From an uncultured Paracoccaceae bacterium (GTDB lineage Bacteria; Pseudomonadota; Alphaproteobacteria; Rhodobacterales; Rhodobacteraceae): 64,000 bases of DNA. Location of the stretch: NCBI GenBank assembly GCA_945952025.1, contig CAMFGW010000002.1, positions 62,001 to 126,000 of the forward strand, written 5' to 3'. A model generated the notes under the pieces. It was not told the origin of the DNA. It saw only the letters and a program-made list of their open reading frames with translations, and searched no databases. Shown here piece after piece: positions 53,805 through 63,351 of this stretch (the first letter of the stretch is position 1; each line of letters begins with the position of its first letter). The position numbers and the translations under genes were made by a program.

Positions 53805-54632
53805 TCACTCGTAATCTTCGTAGCCGTAGCCCGCCGTCTGGTCAGCATAGCGGCACTTGTTCAGGACGACGCCCAGCACGTTCGTCAGCTGGGCCAGCTC
53901 CTTCTCGCAGACATCGATGTTCTGGAGCGTCGTGCTTTCCGACGCGGCGACCAGAAGGGCGCAGTCGACATGGTCGAGGAAGCCCACGTTGTCGTCGCTG
54001 GCCAGCATGGGAGACATGTCGAAAATCACCAGGTCCGGCTTAAGCTGCGTCTCGATCTCTGCCAGGACCTCACGCGCCTGGGCTGAGTGCAGAAGCTCGG
54101 CGGGATATTTGGCCGGGCTGCCGTTCAGGCCGATCGCCAGGTTGTCGCCCACGCGCACGGCTGCCTGTTCGAACGGCACCTCGCGCATCAGCACCTGGTG
54201 GATCGACGCCTGGGTCGAGTGCGCGATCATGCGGTTGAGGTTCGGGCGGCGCAGGTCCAGGTCGATGAGCAGGATCTTCAGCTCTTTCTGCCGCGCCAGC
54301 GACAGGGCGAGGTTCAGAGCCAGCGTGGTCTTGCCGCAACCCGCGTTGGGCGAGGTGACGGCGAGCCGCTTCCAGCCCGCATCCTTCATCAGCCGGATCG
54401 TGCGCGAACGCAGCATGTCGTAGGGCGTCGCGACCTTGCCGCCGGTCACGGCCGCGATGCGGTTCTGGCGCGCCAGATCGGCCGAGATCGTCAGCTCGGG
54501 CAGCGCGGCCCAGGCGGTCGGCGCGAAGGACACGGCGCTGGCCGAGGGCGGCAGCATCGACGGCGGCAGGCTCGTCTGCGACTGACGCCGCGCTTCGCGT
54601 GCCTTGGCCAGTGCGGCTTCGAGTTTTTCCAT
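53805..54632 (-). CDS. BY-kinase (CpsD/CapB-like tyrosine kinase)
   Basis: This 275-residue cytoplasmic ATPase belongs to the CpsD/CapB family of bacterial tyrosine kinases. Walker A is in AVTSPNAGCGKTTLALNLA near 95. The Walker A' aspartates are in ILLIDLDLRRPNLNRM near 120, and the later aspartate is in LVIFDMSPML near 203. The C-terminus YADQTAGYGYEDYE carries four tyrosines, the likely autophosphorylation cluster. It works with the separate chain-length protein encoded next to it, to control polymer length and export. Confidence 0.88.
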   Translation of the reverse strand: MEKLEAALAKAREARRQSQTSLPPSMLPPSASAVSFAPTAWAALPELTISADLARQNRIAAVTGGKVATPYDMLRSRTIRLMKDAGWKRLAVTSPNAGCGKTTLALNLALSLARQKELKILLIDLDLRRPNLNRMIAHSTQASIHQVLMREVPFEQAAVRVGDNLAIGLNGSPAKYPAELLHSAQAREVLAEIETQLKPDLVIFDMSPMLASDDNVGFLDHVDCALLVAASESTTLQNIDVCEKELAQLTNVLGVVLNKCRYADQTAGYGYEDYE

Positions 54633-54672
54633 GGTCTTTCCTTCCAGTCCGGGCCGGCTTGACCCGCCAGGC

Positions 54673-56217
54673 TCAGATCGTGAGCCCGAATTTCGAGGTG
54701 ACGCGGTTCAAGAGGATGTCGAGCGGCTGATAGAAGACATGCACGGCATACATCGCGGCCGGGATGCCGATGATCGCCACCAGCATCAGCATGACGAAGA
54801 CCGAGCGGCGCCTGATGGTCTCGTTCGGCGTGCGCAGGTAGGGGATGGTGACGATAGGCGTGATGCCGAAGGCCTTGACGATGTCGCGCGGGCGGCGGAC
54901 CGAGCGGTTCAGAAGCTCGGTCAGCAGGATGATCGCGGCGCCAAGCGCCATGCCGGCTGCGACGCCGCCAAGCGCGATCATCGTCCGGCGCGGCTTGATC
55001 GGCTGGTCGGGGACGGTGGCGCTGTCGACCACGGTGATCTTTTCGCCCTTGGACAGGACCGCCGTCTGCTCCGCCGAAGCGGCCAGCGACTGCTTTTGCA
55101 CGGCGGCGTTATATTGGGCCTGCAGGTTCTGGTAGTCGCGGTTCATGGCGTCGAGCGACACCTGGTTCGCCGGGGTCCGGTCGATCCGGTCCTGCAGCGT
55201 CGCCACCTGTTGCGCCAGAAGGTCGCGCTGTTCGGTCACGGTCTTGATGCGCGCATCGAAGTCGGCGATCTGGATGTCGAACATGGACTTGGCCGGATCG
55301 ACGGGGGCCGTGCTCGTCGAGGCGTTCTGCGACTGGGCGCGCACGATCGCCTCGAGCTGGGCGATCTGGGCCTGTAGAAGTTTGACCTTGGGGTTCGTCG
55401 GCGAAAAGAGCGCCTTCGCCTGGTTCAGCTGATCGTTCAGCGTAGCCAGCTGCTTGGCTTCGGGCGTCTGGTTGGTGCTGGTGTTCGCGACCTGGCCGGT
55501 GACGTTGAAGGTGGCGATCAGGCGCGCCTTCTGGTCCTGCAGGTCCTTGATCGACTGTTCGGCCGCGTCGAGCTTGCCCTGCAGGTTGGCCTGCTGGGTC
55601 TGGTGGAAGGCCAGGTTCGTCGGCAGGGCGTCGGCGTTCTTGGTCTGGAAGTCCAGGATCTGCGCGCTGATCTGGTCCATCTGGGTGCCGAGCGCCTGCA
55701 CCTGCTGCTTGAAGAACTCCGAGGTATCCTCGGCGCTGCGGGTCTGGTTTTCGACATCCTGCTTGAGGATGATGGTCATGTATTCGTTGACCACCGCCGC
55801 CGCCGCCTTGCCCGAGCGCGCGTTGAAGCTGATGGTCATGAAGGTGGCTTCACCACGGTTGGCGCTGTTGAGGATCGTGGTGCCGTCGCGCATCGCCTTG
55901 ACGATGTCGTCGGGCGTCATCTGGGCGATGTTCGGGAACACGTCCATGCGGTTGGCGATGTCCAGAAGGTTCGCGCGCGTCATCAGCTTCTGCTGGATGT
56001 TCTGCAGCTTTTCCATCGCCGCGGTCTGGACCGTGGGGGCCGCGAGTGCCGTCGGAATGGTCGAGCCTTCGACGACAAGTGTCGAAGAGGCCTGGTAGAC
56101 GGATGGCAGAAGAAGGGCCGCCGCGATCGCCGCGGCCGACACGAGTGCCGTAATGATGATGAAATAGTGAATCCGGCGCAAAAAGATCGCCGCGTAATAT
56201 TTGAGGTCCAGGTTCAT
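54673..56217 (-). CDS. Polysaccharide chain-length determinant (Wzz/GumC-like)
   Basis: The 514-residue inner-membrane protein has a transmembrane helix near residues 16-38 and another near 425-447. A long periplasmic coiled coil (about 150-400) lies between them. The N-terminal DLKYYAAIFLRRIHYFIIIT and the GNVR-type end RRTMIALGGVAAGMALG are typical of GumC/Wzz polysaccharide co-polymerases. The kinase domain is encoded by the next gene, not fused. Its start overlaps the ExeA-like ATPase stop by four bases (ATGA). Confidence 0.88.
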   Translation of the reverse strand: MNLDLKYYAAIFLRRIHYFIIITALVSAAAIAAALLLPSVYQASSTLVVEGSTIPTALAAPTVQTAAMEKLQNIQQKLMTRANLLDIANRMDVFPNIAQMTPDDIVKAMRDGTTILNSANRGEATFMTISFNARSGKAAAAVVNEYMTIILKQDVENQTRSAEDTSEFFKQQVQALGTQMDQISAQILDFQTKNADALPTNLAFHQTQQANLQGKLDAAEQSIKDLQDQKARLIATFNVTGQVANTSTNQTPEAKQLATLNDQLNQAKALFSPTNPKVKLLQAQIAQLEAIVRAQSQNASTSTAPVDPAKSMFDIQIADFDARIKTVTEQRDLLAQQVATLQDRIDRTPANQVSLDAMNRDYQNLQAQYNAAVQKQSLAASAEQTAVLSKGEKITVVDSATVPDQPIKPRRTMIALGGVAAGMALGAAIILLTELLNRSVRRPRDIVKAFGITPIVTIPYLRTPNETIRRRSVFVMLMLVAIIGIPAAMYAVHVFYQPLDILLNRVTSKFGLTI

Positions 56218-57101
56218 CTACGTTTCTCTTCCTCGGCCGCGATCTGGGCGGCAAAAAATACGCCGTCATCCAATACCGACTGGACGACAGAGGCATCGAC
56301 CTGGGGGTGGTCGGTGCTCCAAGCATAGAGCAATGCCATATCACAAAGCTGGTTGACCAGACGCGGCACGCCGTGGGTGGTCTTGTGGACCAGGCGCGAG
56401 GCGTCGGGCGTGATCTCTGCGCCGGTGCCGCCCGCCGCGCGCAGGCGGTGGGCGACCAGGTCGATCACGGATTTTTCATCAAGCGGCTGCAGGTGGAAGC
56501 TGGCCGCGATGCGCTGCGCCAGCTGGCGCAGCGAGGGGTCCAGCACCATGTCGCGCAGTTCGGGCTGGCCGACCAGCACCAGCTGGATGACCTCGTCCTT
56601 GCCGGAGTTGATGTTGGTCAGCATCCGCAGCTCTTCAAGGCTTTCGGGCGACAGATTCTGCGCCTCGTCGAAGATCAGGACGACACGGCGGCCGGCGGCA
56701 TATTCGTCGATCAGGAAGTCCTGAAGCTGCTGGAACAGCTGGACATAGCCCCGCGAGGGGTCGAAGGGCACGCCGAGCGAGTTCAGGACCCACTGGATCA
56801 GCTCGCCCCGGCCGCCTTGCGCGTTCGAGATCAGGCCGACGGTGACGCGGGTGCCGAACTGGCGCAGAAGCTCACGCAAAAGTGTTGTCTTGCCGCAGCC
56901 GACGCCGCCCGTCACCAGCGTGATCGGCGCGCGCGACAGGATGCCGAATTCCAGCACCGAATAGGCGCGGCGGTGCTGCGCCGACCAGAACATGAAGTCC
57001 GGATCCGGCACGAGCGTGAAGGGACGCTCGCGGAATCCGAAGAAATCCATGTAGAAGCCGATGCTGCTGTCGTCCGTGCGGGTCTCCACGACCTTGTTCA
57101 T
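56214..57101 (-). CDS. ExeA-like AAA ATPase of exosortase/EPS loci
   Basis: This 295-residue ATPase belongs to the group found in PEP-CTERM/exosortase loci (ExeA-like). Walker A is in ITLVTGGVGCGKTTLLRELL near 62. Walker B is in RRVVLIFDEAQNLSPESLEELRML near 140-160, and HGVPRLVNQLCD lies near 245. It probably drives an export or assembly step from the cytoplasm. It is coupled to the Wzz-like gene. A 500-base gap separates it from the divergent sugar-transferase gene. Confidence 0.88.
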   Translation of the reverse strand: MNKVVETRTDDSSIGFYMDFFGFRERPFTLVPDPDFMFWSAQHRRAYSVLEFGILSRAPITLVTGGVGCGKTTLLRELLRQFGTRVTVGLISNAQGGRGELIQWVLNSLGVPFDPSRGYVQLFQQLQDFLIDEYAAGRRVVLIFDEAQNLSPESLEELRMLTNINSGKDEVIQLVLVGQPELRDMVLDPSLRQLAQRIAASFHLQPLDEKSVIDLVAHRLRAAGGTGAEITPDASRLVHKTTHGVPRLVNQLCDMALLYAWSTDHPQVDASVVQSVLDDGVFFAAQIAAEEEKRR

Positions 57102-57606
57102 CCGTTCGCTTCCGTTGCCTCATTCTGCCGGCCGGCCTGGTAGGTGCCGGTCTGGGCCCTGTCCGTCCGTTACATCAAGGGACGTCCTGCCCGGCCAGAA
57201 TGGCGCTTTGATGGCACCAGACCAGCCGATTGGGGCCCCTTATGCGACGGGCGAGCCGATTCGGCCATGTTCCCCCGCCGATAGGGGCCCAGAGCCACAC
57301 TTCCGCCGCCGTTTCGCCATGATTGGCCCACCTATCGAGAACAGTCGACAGGCTACGGGCAGTTTTTCGCCGCTGGGGGGGGGAATGGCAACCAAGAGTC
57401 CCGCCGGAGCACTCATCGGGCTAGGGTCCGGGTCGAAACGTTCTTCCAATTCAGTTTCGCTTTTGTGAACTAACTGTTAAAATCCGGGGGCTTGGGCTGG
57501 GGTATGCCTTTCTGCCGACGAGGCCGGGTTTGCCGGTATTGAGTTTAGGGTCGGCGACGTTTGCCGGGGATCAAATATTTGGGATCGACCTAGGTCGGTG
57601 TGTCGT
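57102..57606. promoter_or_regulatory. Divergent promoter gap, ATPase / sugar transferase
   Basis: No gene is found in these 505 bases. Two CCGATTGGGGCCC/CCGATAGGGGCCC-like boxes lie near 57228-57292, and a TTTCGCCATGATTGGCCCA element lies near 57312. No clear core promoter can be assigned. Confidence 0.35.
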
Positions 57607-58296
57607 ATGACCATGCAGATTAACGACTTGTCCAAGAAGGCCCATGCGGCCTGCACGCCCGTCGGGCCCGTCAGGGTCCAGCGGCAGCCTGGGCTGTACC
57701 GGAACCATGTCAAGCGGCTGCTGGACCTCTTGCTGGTGGTTCTGGCGCTGCCGATCGTGCTGCCGCTCATCGGCGTGCTTGCGCTGGTGCTCGGGGTGCA
57801 GGGGGGCCGCCCCTTCTATTGCAGCGACCGGGTTGGCCGGGAAGGGCGAACTTTCCGGATGGTGAAGCTGCGCACCATGGTCGTGGGCGCGGATGAAATC
57901 CTCGAGGATTACCTCGAGGCCAATCCAGCGGCCCGCCAGGAATGGAACGACAAGCAAAAGCTGCTGAGCGATCCGCGCGTGACGCGTTTCGGCCGGTTCC
58001 TGCGCCGCTCGTCGCTCGATGAGCTGCCGCAGGTTTGGAACGTGCTGGTCGGCGACATGTCGCTGGTCGGCCCGCGGCCTATGATGCCCTGCCAGCGCCC
58101 GATGTATCCGGGGGTCGCCTATTACGGACTTCGGCCGGGAATGACCGGGACCTGGCAGATCTCGGCCCGCAACGCGAGCGACTTTGCCCGGCGCGCCGAT
58201 TTCGACACGGGCTATGACCAGGACCTGAGCCTGTCGACCGATGTGGTCATCCTGGTTCGGACCTTCGGCGCGGTCGCGCACGGCACCGGTCATTGA
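57607..58296 (+). CDS. Undecaprenyl-phosphate sugar transferase (ExoY-like)
   Basis: This 229-residue initiating sugar-phosphate transferase moves a sugar-1-phosphate onto undecaprenyl phosphate to start the repeat unit. One membrane helix lies at about 40-60. Family blocks are DRVGREGRTFRMVKLRTM near 80-97, SLDELPQVWNVLVGDMSLVGPRPMM near 140-165 and LRPGMTGTWQISARN near 178. The ATG at 57607 is preferred over an earlier GTG at 57598. It opens the plus-strand export gene run. Confidence 0.92.
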   Translation: MTMQINDLSKKAHAACTPVGPVRVQRQPGLYRNHVKRLLDLLLVVLALPIVLPLIGVLALVLGVQGGRPFYCSDRVGREGRTFRMVKLRTMVVGADEILEDYLEANPAARQEWNDKQKLLSDPRVTRFGRFLRRSSLDELPQVWNVLVGDMSLVGPRPMMPCQRPMYPGVAYYGLRPGMTGTWQISARNASDFARRADFDTGYDQDLSLSTDVVILVRTFGAVAHGTGH

Positions 58297-58470
58297 CGAT
58301 TGCCTGGCGCGCCCCGGACCAGGGGCAATCGGCAACGGCAACGGCCTTGGAATCGGCACAGTAACTGGCTCTGGCCACGTCGGGGGATGACGCCGGAGCT
58401 GAAGTTGCGCTATAAGCTGCGTGATTTGCGGGCCTTGGGGCAGGGCCGAAACTTGTTAGAGGCACTATTG

Positions 58471-60921
58471 ATGAAACTTCGTACGCCCCTTTTTGCGGCC
58501 CTGGTGGTCAGCACCTTGACGCTGGCGGGTTGCCAGACTTCCGAACAGAAAGCCGAAGACTATTACCAGTCCGGGCTGACCTATCTGAAGGCGGGGGATG
58601 TCGACCGGGCGCTGGTCGAATTCCGCAACGTCTTCCAATATGACGGCAAGCATCACGACGCGCGCATGGCCTATGCCGACGCCGAATTCAAACGCGGCAA
58701 CCTGCGCGAGGCCTACAGCCAGTATCTGCGGCTGATCGAACAGTATCCCGACGACCTGCCCGCACTTCTGGCGCTTTCGAACATCGCGGTGGACAACGGG
58801 CAATGGGACGAGGCCGACCGCTTCACGGCCGCCGCCCTGAAGGCCAAGCCGGATGACGTGCGGTTCCAGTCGCTGAAGGTCTTCACCGATTACGGGCGGG
58901 CGCTCGACAAGTCCGACAGCGCCGCCACCCTCGATGCGGTGGGGCGTGCGAAGGCCATCGTCGCGGCCCATCCCGACGACATGCGGTCGCGCAAGGTCAT
59001 CATCGACGACCTGATCCGGGCGCAGGCGCTCGACAGCGCGCGCAAGGAGCTGGATGCGGCGATCGCCATCACGCCGGACGACCGGCTTCTTTATGCGCAG
59101 CGCCTGTCGGTCTATGCCGGCATGAAGGACGATGCCGCGGTCGAGGCCGGGCTGAAGGAGATCATCGCCCGCTTCCCCGACGCGACCGAGATGAAGGATG
59201 CGCTGACCCGCTGGTACCTGTCGCGCAACGACTATGACAAGGCCGAGGCGAACATGCGCGCCATGGTCGACCCGACCTCGACCGACCCTGCGGCCGAAGC
59301 GGCTCTGGTACGGTTCCTTGGGCAGTATCGCTCGCCCGATGCGGCGATCGCAGAGCTGGACAAGGTGATCGCCTCGGGCAAGGCGCCGGCGATGTTCCGT
59401 TCGGCCCGGGCGGGCTACATGTATGCCAAGGGCGAGAAGGAGCAGGCCATCGCCGAGATGGAGGGCCTGGTCAAGACGCTGCCCGACGGCGCGGACCTGC
59501 GCACGGTGAAGGTGGGGCTGGCCCAGATGAAGGCCGAAAACGGTGACCTGGTCGGCGCGCGTGCGCTGGTCGAGGATGTGCTGTCGCAGGATTCCGGCCA
59601 GCCCGACGCGATCCGCATGAAGGCCAACTGGCTCATCGACGCCGACCAGACCGGCGACGCGATCGCGATTCTGCGCGACGGGATCAACGCCCATCCGAAG
59701 GATGCGGGCCTGATGACGCTTCTGGCGCAGGCCTACGAACGGCAGGGCGACCGCGACCTGATGCGGGACATGATGTCCCAGGCCGTGCAGGCTTCTGGCC
59801 GGGCGCCGGACGAGTCGCTGCGCTATGCCCGGCTTCTGGCGTCAGAGGGCAAGTATCTGCCGGCCGAGACGGTGTTGCTGGACTCGCTTCGGCTCAATCC
59901 GGGGCAGGCGGGGCTTCTGGTGCCGCTTGGCCAGGTCTACCTGGCGCTGAAGGACTGGCCACGCGCCGATGCGGTGGCCAAGGAGCTCGAGGCGGTGAAC
60001 GATCCGGCAGCGGCGGCCGATCTGGCGGCCCTTCAGGGCGCCATCCTGCAGGGGCAGAAGAGCCCGGACGCCGCGCGCGCCTACCTCGAACAGTTGGCCA
60101 AGAGCCCCGATGCCAAGCTTGATGCCAAGATCGCCTTCCTGCGCAGCCAGCTCGATGCCGGTCAGACGGACCAGGCGGTGGCCTTTGCGCGGCAGATGCT
60201 GACGGAGGCGCCCGACGACCTGAACGTGCAGTTCCTCGTGGCCTCTGTCGAGCAGAGCGCGGGCGACGCGGCGGCGGCCGAAGCCGGCTACCGCAAGGTG
60301 CTGGCGGCCGATCCGACGAAAGAGGCGGTCTGGCTGGCGCTTTACCAGGTCGTCGGCGCCAACCCGGTGCGGACGGCGGATGCCTCGAAGATCCTCGATG
60401 ACGGGCTCGCGGCGCTGCCGGCCTCGCCGCAGCTTCTGTGGGCGCGGGCAGGCGAGCTGGAGGCCGCGGGCAAGATCGACGATGCGCTCGCGATCTACGA
60501 CAAGCTTTACGCCGACAATTCCGGCAACCCGATCGTCGCCAACAACCTGGCGAGCCTCCTGTCGAACTACCGCAAGGACCCCGACAGCCTGAAGCGCGCG
60601 GCGATGATCTCGCGGCGGCTCAAGGGCAGCGACTATGCGCCCTACCAGGACACCTATGGCTGGATCGCGGCGCTGAACGGCCAGTATGACGAGGCGATCG
60701 GCGAATTGGAGAAGGCCGCGAAGGGCCTGCCCGACGACCCGACCGTGCGCTACCATCTGGCGATGGCCTACCTTGGCGCGAATCGGAAGCCAGAGGCGGC
60801 GACCGCTTTTGCGGCCCTTCTGTCGAAAGTGCCGGAAGGCGATTCGCGTGAGTTCGTGGTGTCGGCGCGTGACGAGTTGAAGAAACTGGCGGATGCGGGA
60901 ATTGCCCCACAATCGCCCTGA
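58471..60921 (+). CDS. TPR-repeat lipoprotein (PrsT-like)
   Basis: The 816-residue protein has a lipoprotein signal (FAALVVSTLTLAGC, lipobox LAGC with Cys near residue 20) and then TPR helices through the rest of the protein. It matches the PEP-CTERM-system TPR lipoprotein (PrsT) in layout. Such proteins scaffold polysaccharide export at the membrane. The ATG at 58471 has AGAGG nine bases upstream. No other domain is evident. Confidence 0.88.
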   Translation: MKLRTPLFAALVVSTLTLAGCQTSEQKAEDYYQSGLTYLKAGDVDRALVEFRNVFQYDGKHHDARMAYADAEFKRGNLREAYSQYLRLIEQYPDDLPALLALSNIAVDNGQWDEADRFTAAALKAKPDDVRFQSLKVFTDYGRALDKSDSAATLDAVGRAKAIVAAHPDDMRSRKVIIDDLIRAQALDSARKELDAAIAITPDDRLLYAQRLSVYAGMKDDAAVEAGLKEIIARFPDATEMKDALTRWYLSRNDYDKAEANMRAMVDPTSTDPAAEAALVRFLGQYRSPDAAIAELDKVIASGKAPAMFRSARAGYMYAKGEKEQAIAEMEGLVKTLPDGADLRTVKVGLAQMKAENGDLVGARALVEDVLSQDSGQPDAIRMKANWLIDADQTGDAIAILRDGINAHPKDAGLMTLLAQAYERQGDRDLMRDMMSQAVQASGRAPDESLRYARLLASEGKYLPAETVLLDSLRLNPGQAGLLVPLGQVYLALKDWPRADAVAKELEAVNDPAAAADLAALQGAILQGQKSPDAARAYLEQLAKSPDAKLDAKIAFLRSQLDAGQTDQAVAFARQMLTEAPDDLNVQFLVASVEQSAGDAAAAEAGYRKVLAADPTKEAVWLALYQVVGANPVRTADASKILDDGLAALPASPQLLWARAGELEAAGKIDDALAIYDKLYADNSGNPIVANNLASLLSNYRKDPDSLKRAAMISRRLKGSDYAPYQDTYGWIAALNGQYDEAIGELEKAAKGLPDDPTVRYHLAMAYLGANRKPEAATAFAALLSKVPEGDSREFVVSARDELKKLADAGIAPQSP

Positions 60922-61047
60922 TTATGTTGCGTGGCGGGCACGATTGTCTTGCAGAAGTTAACGAAACACTCGTAATTCAGCGAATGTTTTGAGAATCAAC
61001 CGGGCGACGCTAGTCTGCCCTTCGTCTAACGCAAACGGGTGAGCCCC

Positions 61048-61683
61048 ATGTTCAGAACTCTCCTTGGCCTCGTCCTGGCCGCTCTTGTCGCTCCGGTCGC
61101 GATGGCCGCCTATCTGGTCCAGCCCGGCGACGTGCTTCAGATGGAGGTGCTCGAGGATCCGAGCATGAACCGCAGCCTGCTCGTCCTGCCCGACGGCACG
61201 GTCAGCCTGCCGCTCGTCGGCGCGATCGCAGCCAAGGGCAAGTCGATCGACGCCCTGCGGGCGAGCATCACCTCGTCGCTCGCGCCGAAGTTCACGACGC
61301 CGCCCACGGTCTTCCTGTCCGTCGGCCAGCTGAACGCCACGACGCAGGCGGTTGCCAACGCGAATGCCAACATCGTCGCGACCCAGGTCACGCAAGGCGC
61401 TGCGGCGGTTCCGTCGGTCTATGCGATGGGCGAGTTCAACAAACCGGGCAAGATCGCGCTCTCGCCGGGCACGACGCTGCTGCAATTCCTGGCGGAATCG
61501 GGCGGCCTGACGAAATTTGCCGCCGTGAAGCGCATCCAGCTGCACAGGGTGGATTCCAAAACGGGTCGCGAGACGGTATATTCGTTTGACTACAAGTCGG
61601 TTCAGCAGGGCGCCGCTGCTCCGATGATCGTGCTCAGGGCCGGCGACGTGATTGTGGTCCCCGAGCGCCATCTGTTCGAATAA
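61048..61683 (+). CDS. Polysaccharide export protein (Wza-like)
   Basis: The 211-residue protein has a signal peptide (LGLVLAALVAPVAMAA, cut near residue 21) and then the Poly_export block YLVQPGDVLQMEVLEDP and LPDGTVSLPLVGAI. An SLBB-type region with YAMGEFNKPGKIALSPGTTLLQFLA follows near 128. Unlike Wza it has no lipobox cysteine, and it is short. It probably forms part of the export channel or periplasmic complex. The ATG at 61048 is chosen over an earlier GTG because GGTGA lies five bases before it. Confidence 0.85.
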   Translation: MFRTLLGLVLAALVAPVAMAAYLVQPGDVLQMEVLEDPSMNRSLLVLPDGTVSLPLVGAIAAKGKSIDALRASITSSLAPKFTTPPTVFLSVGQLNATTQAVANANANIVATQVTQGAAAVPSVYAMGEFNKPGKIALSPGTTLLQFLAESGGLTKFAAVKRIQLHRVDSKTGRETVYSFDYKSVQQGAAAPMIVLRAGDVIVVPERHLFE

Positions 61684-61715
61684 GACGTTCCAACAAGAAA
61701 AAGGCAGGCTTTGGG

Positions 61716-63236
61716 GTGGGCAAACTGACGGCAAGAGCCGCGCTTCTGGCGGCAACCTCCATATTCCTCTGGCCGACCATCGCCGCCTCTCAACAGGGCG
61801 GCGCTGGCACATCCGCGCCGGTGCCGCTGCCGCAGGCGCCAACCACCACGACACCCATCAACCCGGCGCTGCCCGCCGTGCCGACGCTTGCGAGCGGCGC
61901 GGCGGTGATCGGGCCCGGCTCCGGGCGGGCGGCGCCCAATACCGGGGGCCTGCAGCTCGACTTCGGGATCAAGACCTCGCTCAAGGTCGACAGCAACTTT
62001 CCCCTGACGCCCGGCAAGTCGCGGGGCACCTCCTATATTTCGGACAACACGCTCAGCTACGGGCTGTCGTCGATCACGCAGACGACGACCTTCAACCTGA
62101 CGGGATCGGCCGTCCTGCGCTATGCCGACATTCCGGGCCGCTCGATCAAGGGTCTCGAGGACCCGATGGCGAACGTCCTTTACATGACCGAAAGCGCCAA
62201 CAGCCGCGTGACGCTGCGCGGTCGCTGGCGCTATGTCGACCGGCAGTTCCTCGACCCGTTCCAGGTCGAGCTTGAGGACCTGCAGACCGGCCTCATCACC
62301 GACGGCGGCACGGTCCGAGACCCGAGCTACTCGCTGCGTTTCGAAACCGGGCTTCAGTCGCCCTTCGGGCTCGTGCTGGACCTCGGCCGGGCCGAAAAGC
62401 ACTATTCGGGAACCACCAACCCGCTTCTGTTCGACACGCAGACGGACACGGCCTCGCTCGCGGCCAACATGCGCTACAACGCCGTGACGCAGGGCAGCCT
62501 TACCGCCTCGGCGACGCACTATATCACGCAGGACTTCGTTCAGACCAATCGCTGGACGCGGTCGCTGACCTATGGGCTGACGCGCGACGTGAACGGCACG
62601 CTGCAGGTCAGCGGCCAGATCGGCTATTCCGAGGTGGTGACGGACACGATCCTGGGCCAGGCGCGCAACAAGGGTGTGATCGGCGGCTTCGGCGTGACGC
62701 AGCAGGTGCAGGACGGCAGCTACAGCGTCAACCTGGCGGCGAACCGCAACCAGAACGGGCTCAGGACGGACCTGACGTTCGGGCGCGACATGCAGCTTCC
62801 GACCGGTAGCCTGAAGGGCACGATCGGCGTCACCAAGGGTTCGGTCGGCGGCGGGGCGATGATCGGCTCGCTCAGCTATTCGATCCAGCGGCCGTCGGAC
62901 ACGCTGACCTTGGCCATTCGGCGCGGCGCGACCACGAACAGCAGCAACCAGGACATTCTGAACACTGCCGTGACGGTCAACTGGGGTCATGCGGTCAACA
63001 GCCTGTCTATGCTCGACATGGGCGTCGACTATGCCGAGACGCAGGGAACCGGCGGCAGCGGCGCGAACGCGACGCGGCTCACGAACCTTTATGCCAACTA
63101 CAACTATACGCTGACGCCGGATTGGGCGCTGACGACGGGCGTGAGCTATAAGGTCAAGACGCAAACGGGCCTCCCGCAGGCGAAATCGACCGGCGTCTAC
63201 GTCACGCTGGGCCGGAACTTCAGTTTCCGTCCCTGA
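61716..63236 (+). CDS. Outer-membrane beta-barrel-like EPS protein
   Basis: The 506-residue exported protein has a signal peptide (ALLAATSIFLWPTIAAS, cut near residue 25). Repeated amphipathic beta strands follow, ending in FSFRP with an aromatic near the C-terminus, as in outer-membrane proteins. It may form the outer-membrane route for the polymer with the preceding Wza-like protein. The start is GTG, 33 bases after that gene. It is unlike known porins and I assign no closer family. Confidence 0.7.
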   Translation: MGKLTARAALLAATSIFLWPTIAASQQGGAGTSAPVPLPQAPTTTTPINPALPAVPTLASGAAVIGPGSGRAAPNTGGLQLDFGIKTSLKVDSNFPLTPGKSRGTSYISDNTLSYGLSSITQTTTFNLTGSAVLRYADIPGRSIKGLEDPMANVLYMTESANSRVTLRGRWRYVDRQFLDPFQVELEDLQTGLITDGGTVRDPSYSLRFETGLQSPFGLVLDLGRAEKHYSGTTNPLLFDTQTDTASLAANMRYNAVTQGSLTASATHYITQDFVQTNRWTRSLTYGLTRDVNGTLQVSGQIGYSEVVTDTILGQARNKGVIGGFGVTQQVQDGSYSVNLAANRNQNGLRTDLTFGRDMQLPTGSLKGTIGVTKGSVGGGAMIGSLSYSIQRPSDTLTLAIRRGATTNSSNQDILNTAVTVNWGHAVNSLSMLDMGVDYAETQGTGGSGANATRLTNLYANYNYTLTPDWALTTGVSYKVKTQTGLPQAKSTGVYVTLGRNFSFRP

Positions 63237-63265
63237 CCTGATCCGGTTCTGCGGCGGCGCATTGC

Positions 63266-63289
63266 GGGGCGATCGTGCACAATCGCCCC
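63266..63289. repeat. Perfect stem GGGGCGAT / ATCGCCCC before the exosortase gene
   Basis: An eight-base stem with loop CGTGCACA lies in the 115-base gap after the outer-membrane protein gene. There is no T-run, so it may be a regulatory dyad rather than a terminator. Confidence 0.6.
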
Positions 63290-63351
63290 GGAGGGTCGCA
63301 TGGGCGTGAAATCGCGTCTATGATGGCCGGATTGACCAGGTAACCGGGCCC

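Noticed and set aside
63266..63289. Terminator after the outer-membrane protein gene
   Set aside because: The stem is good but no T-run follows; listed instead as a structured dyad.
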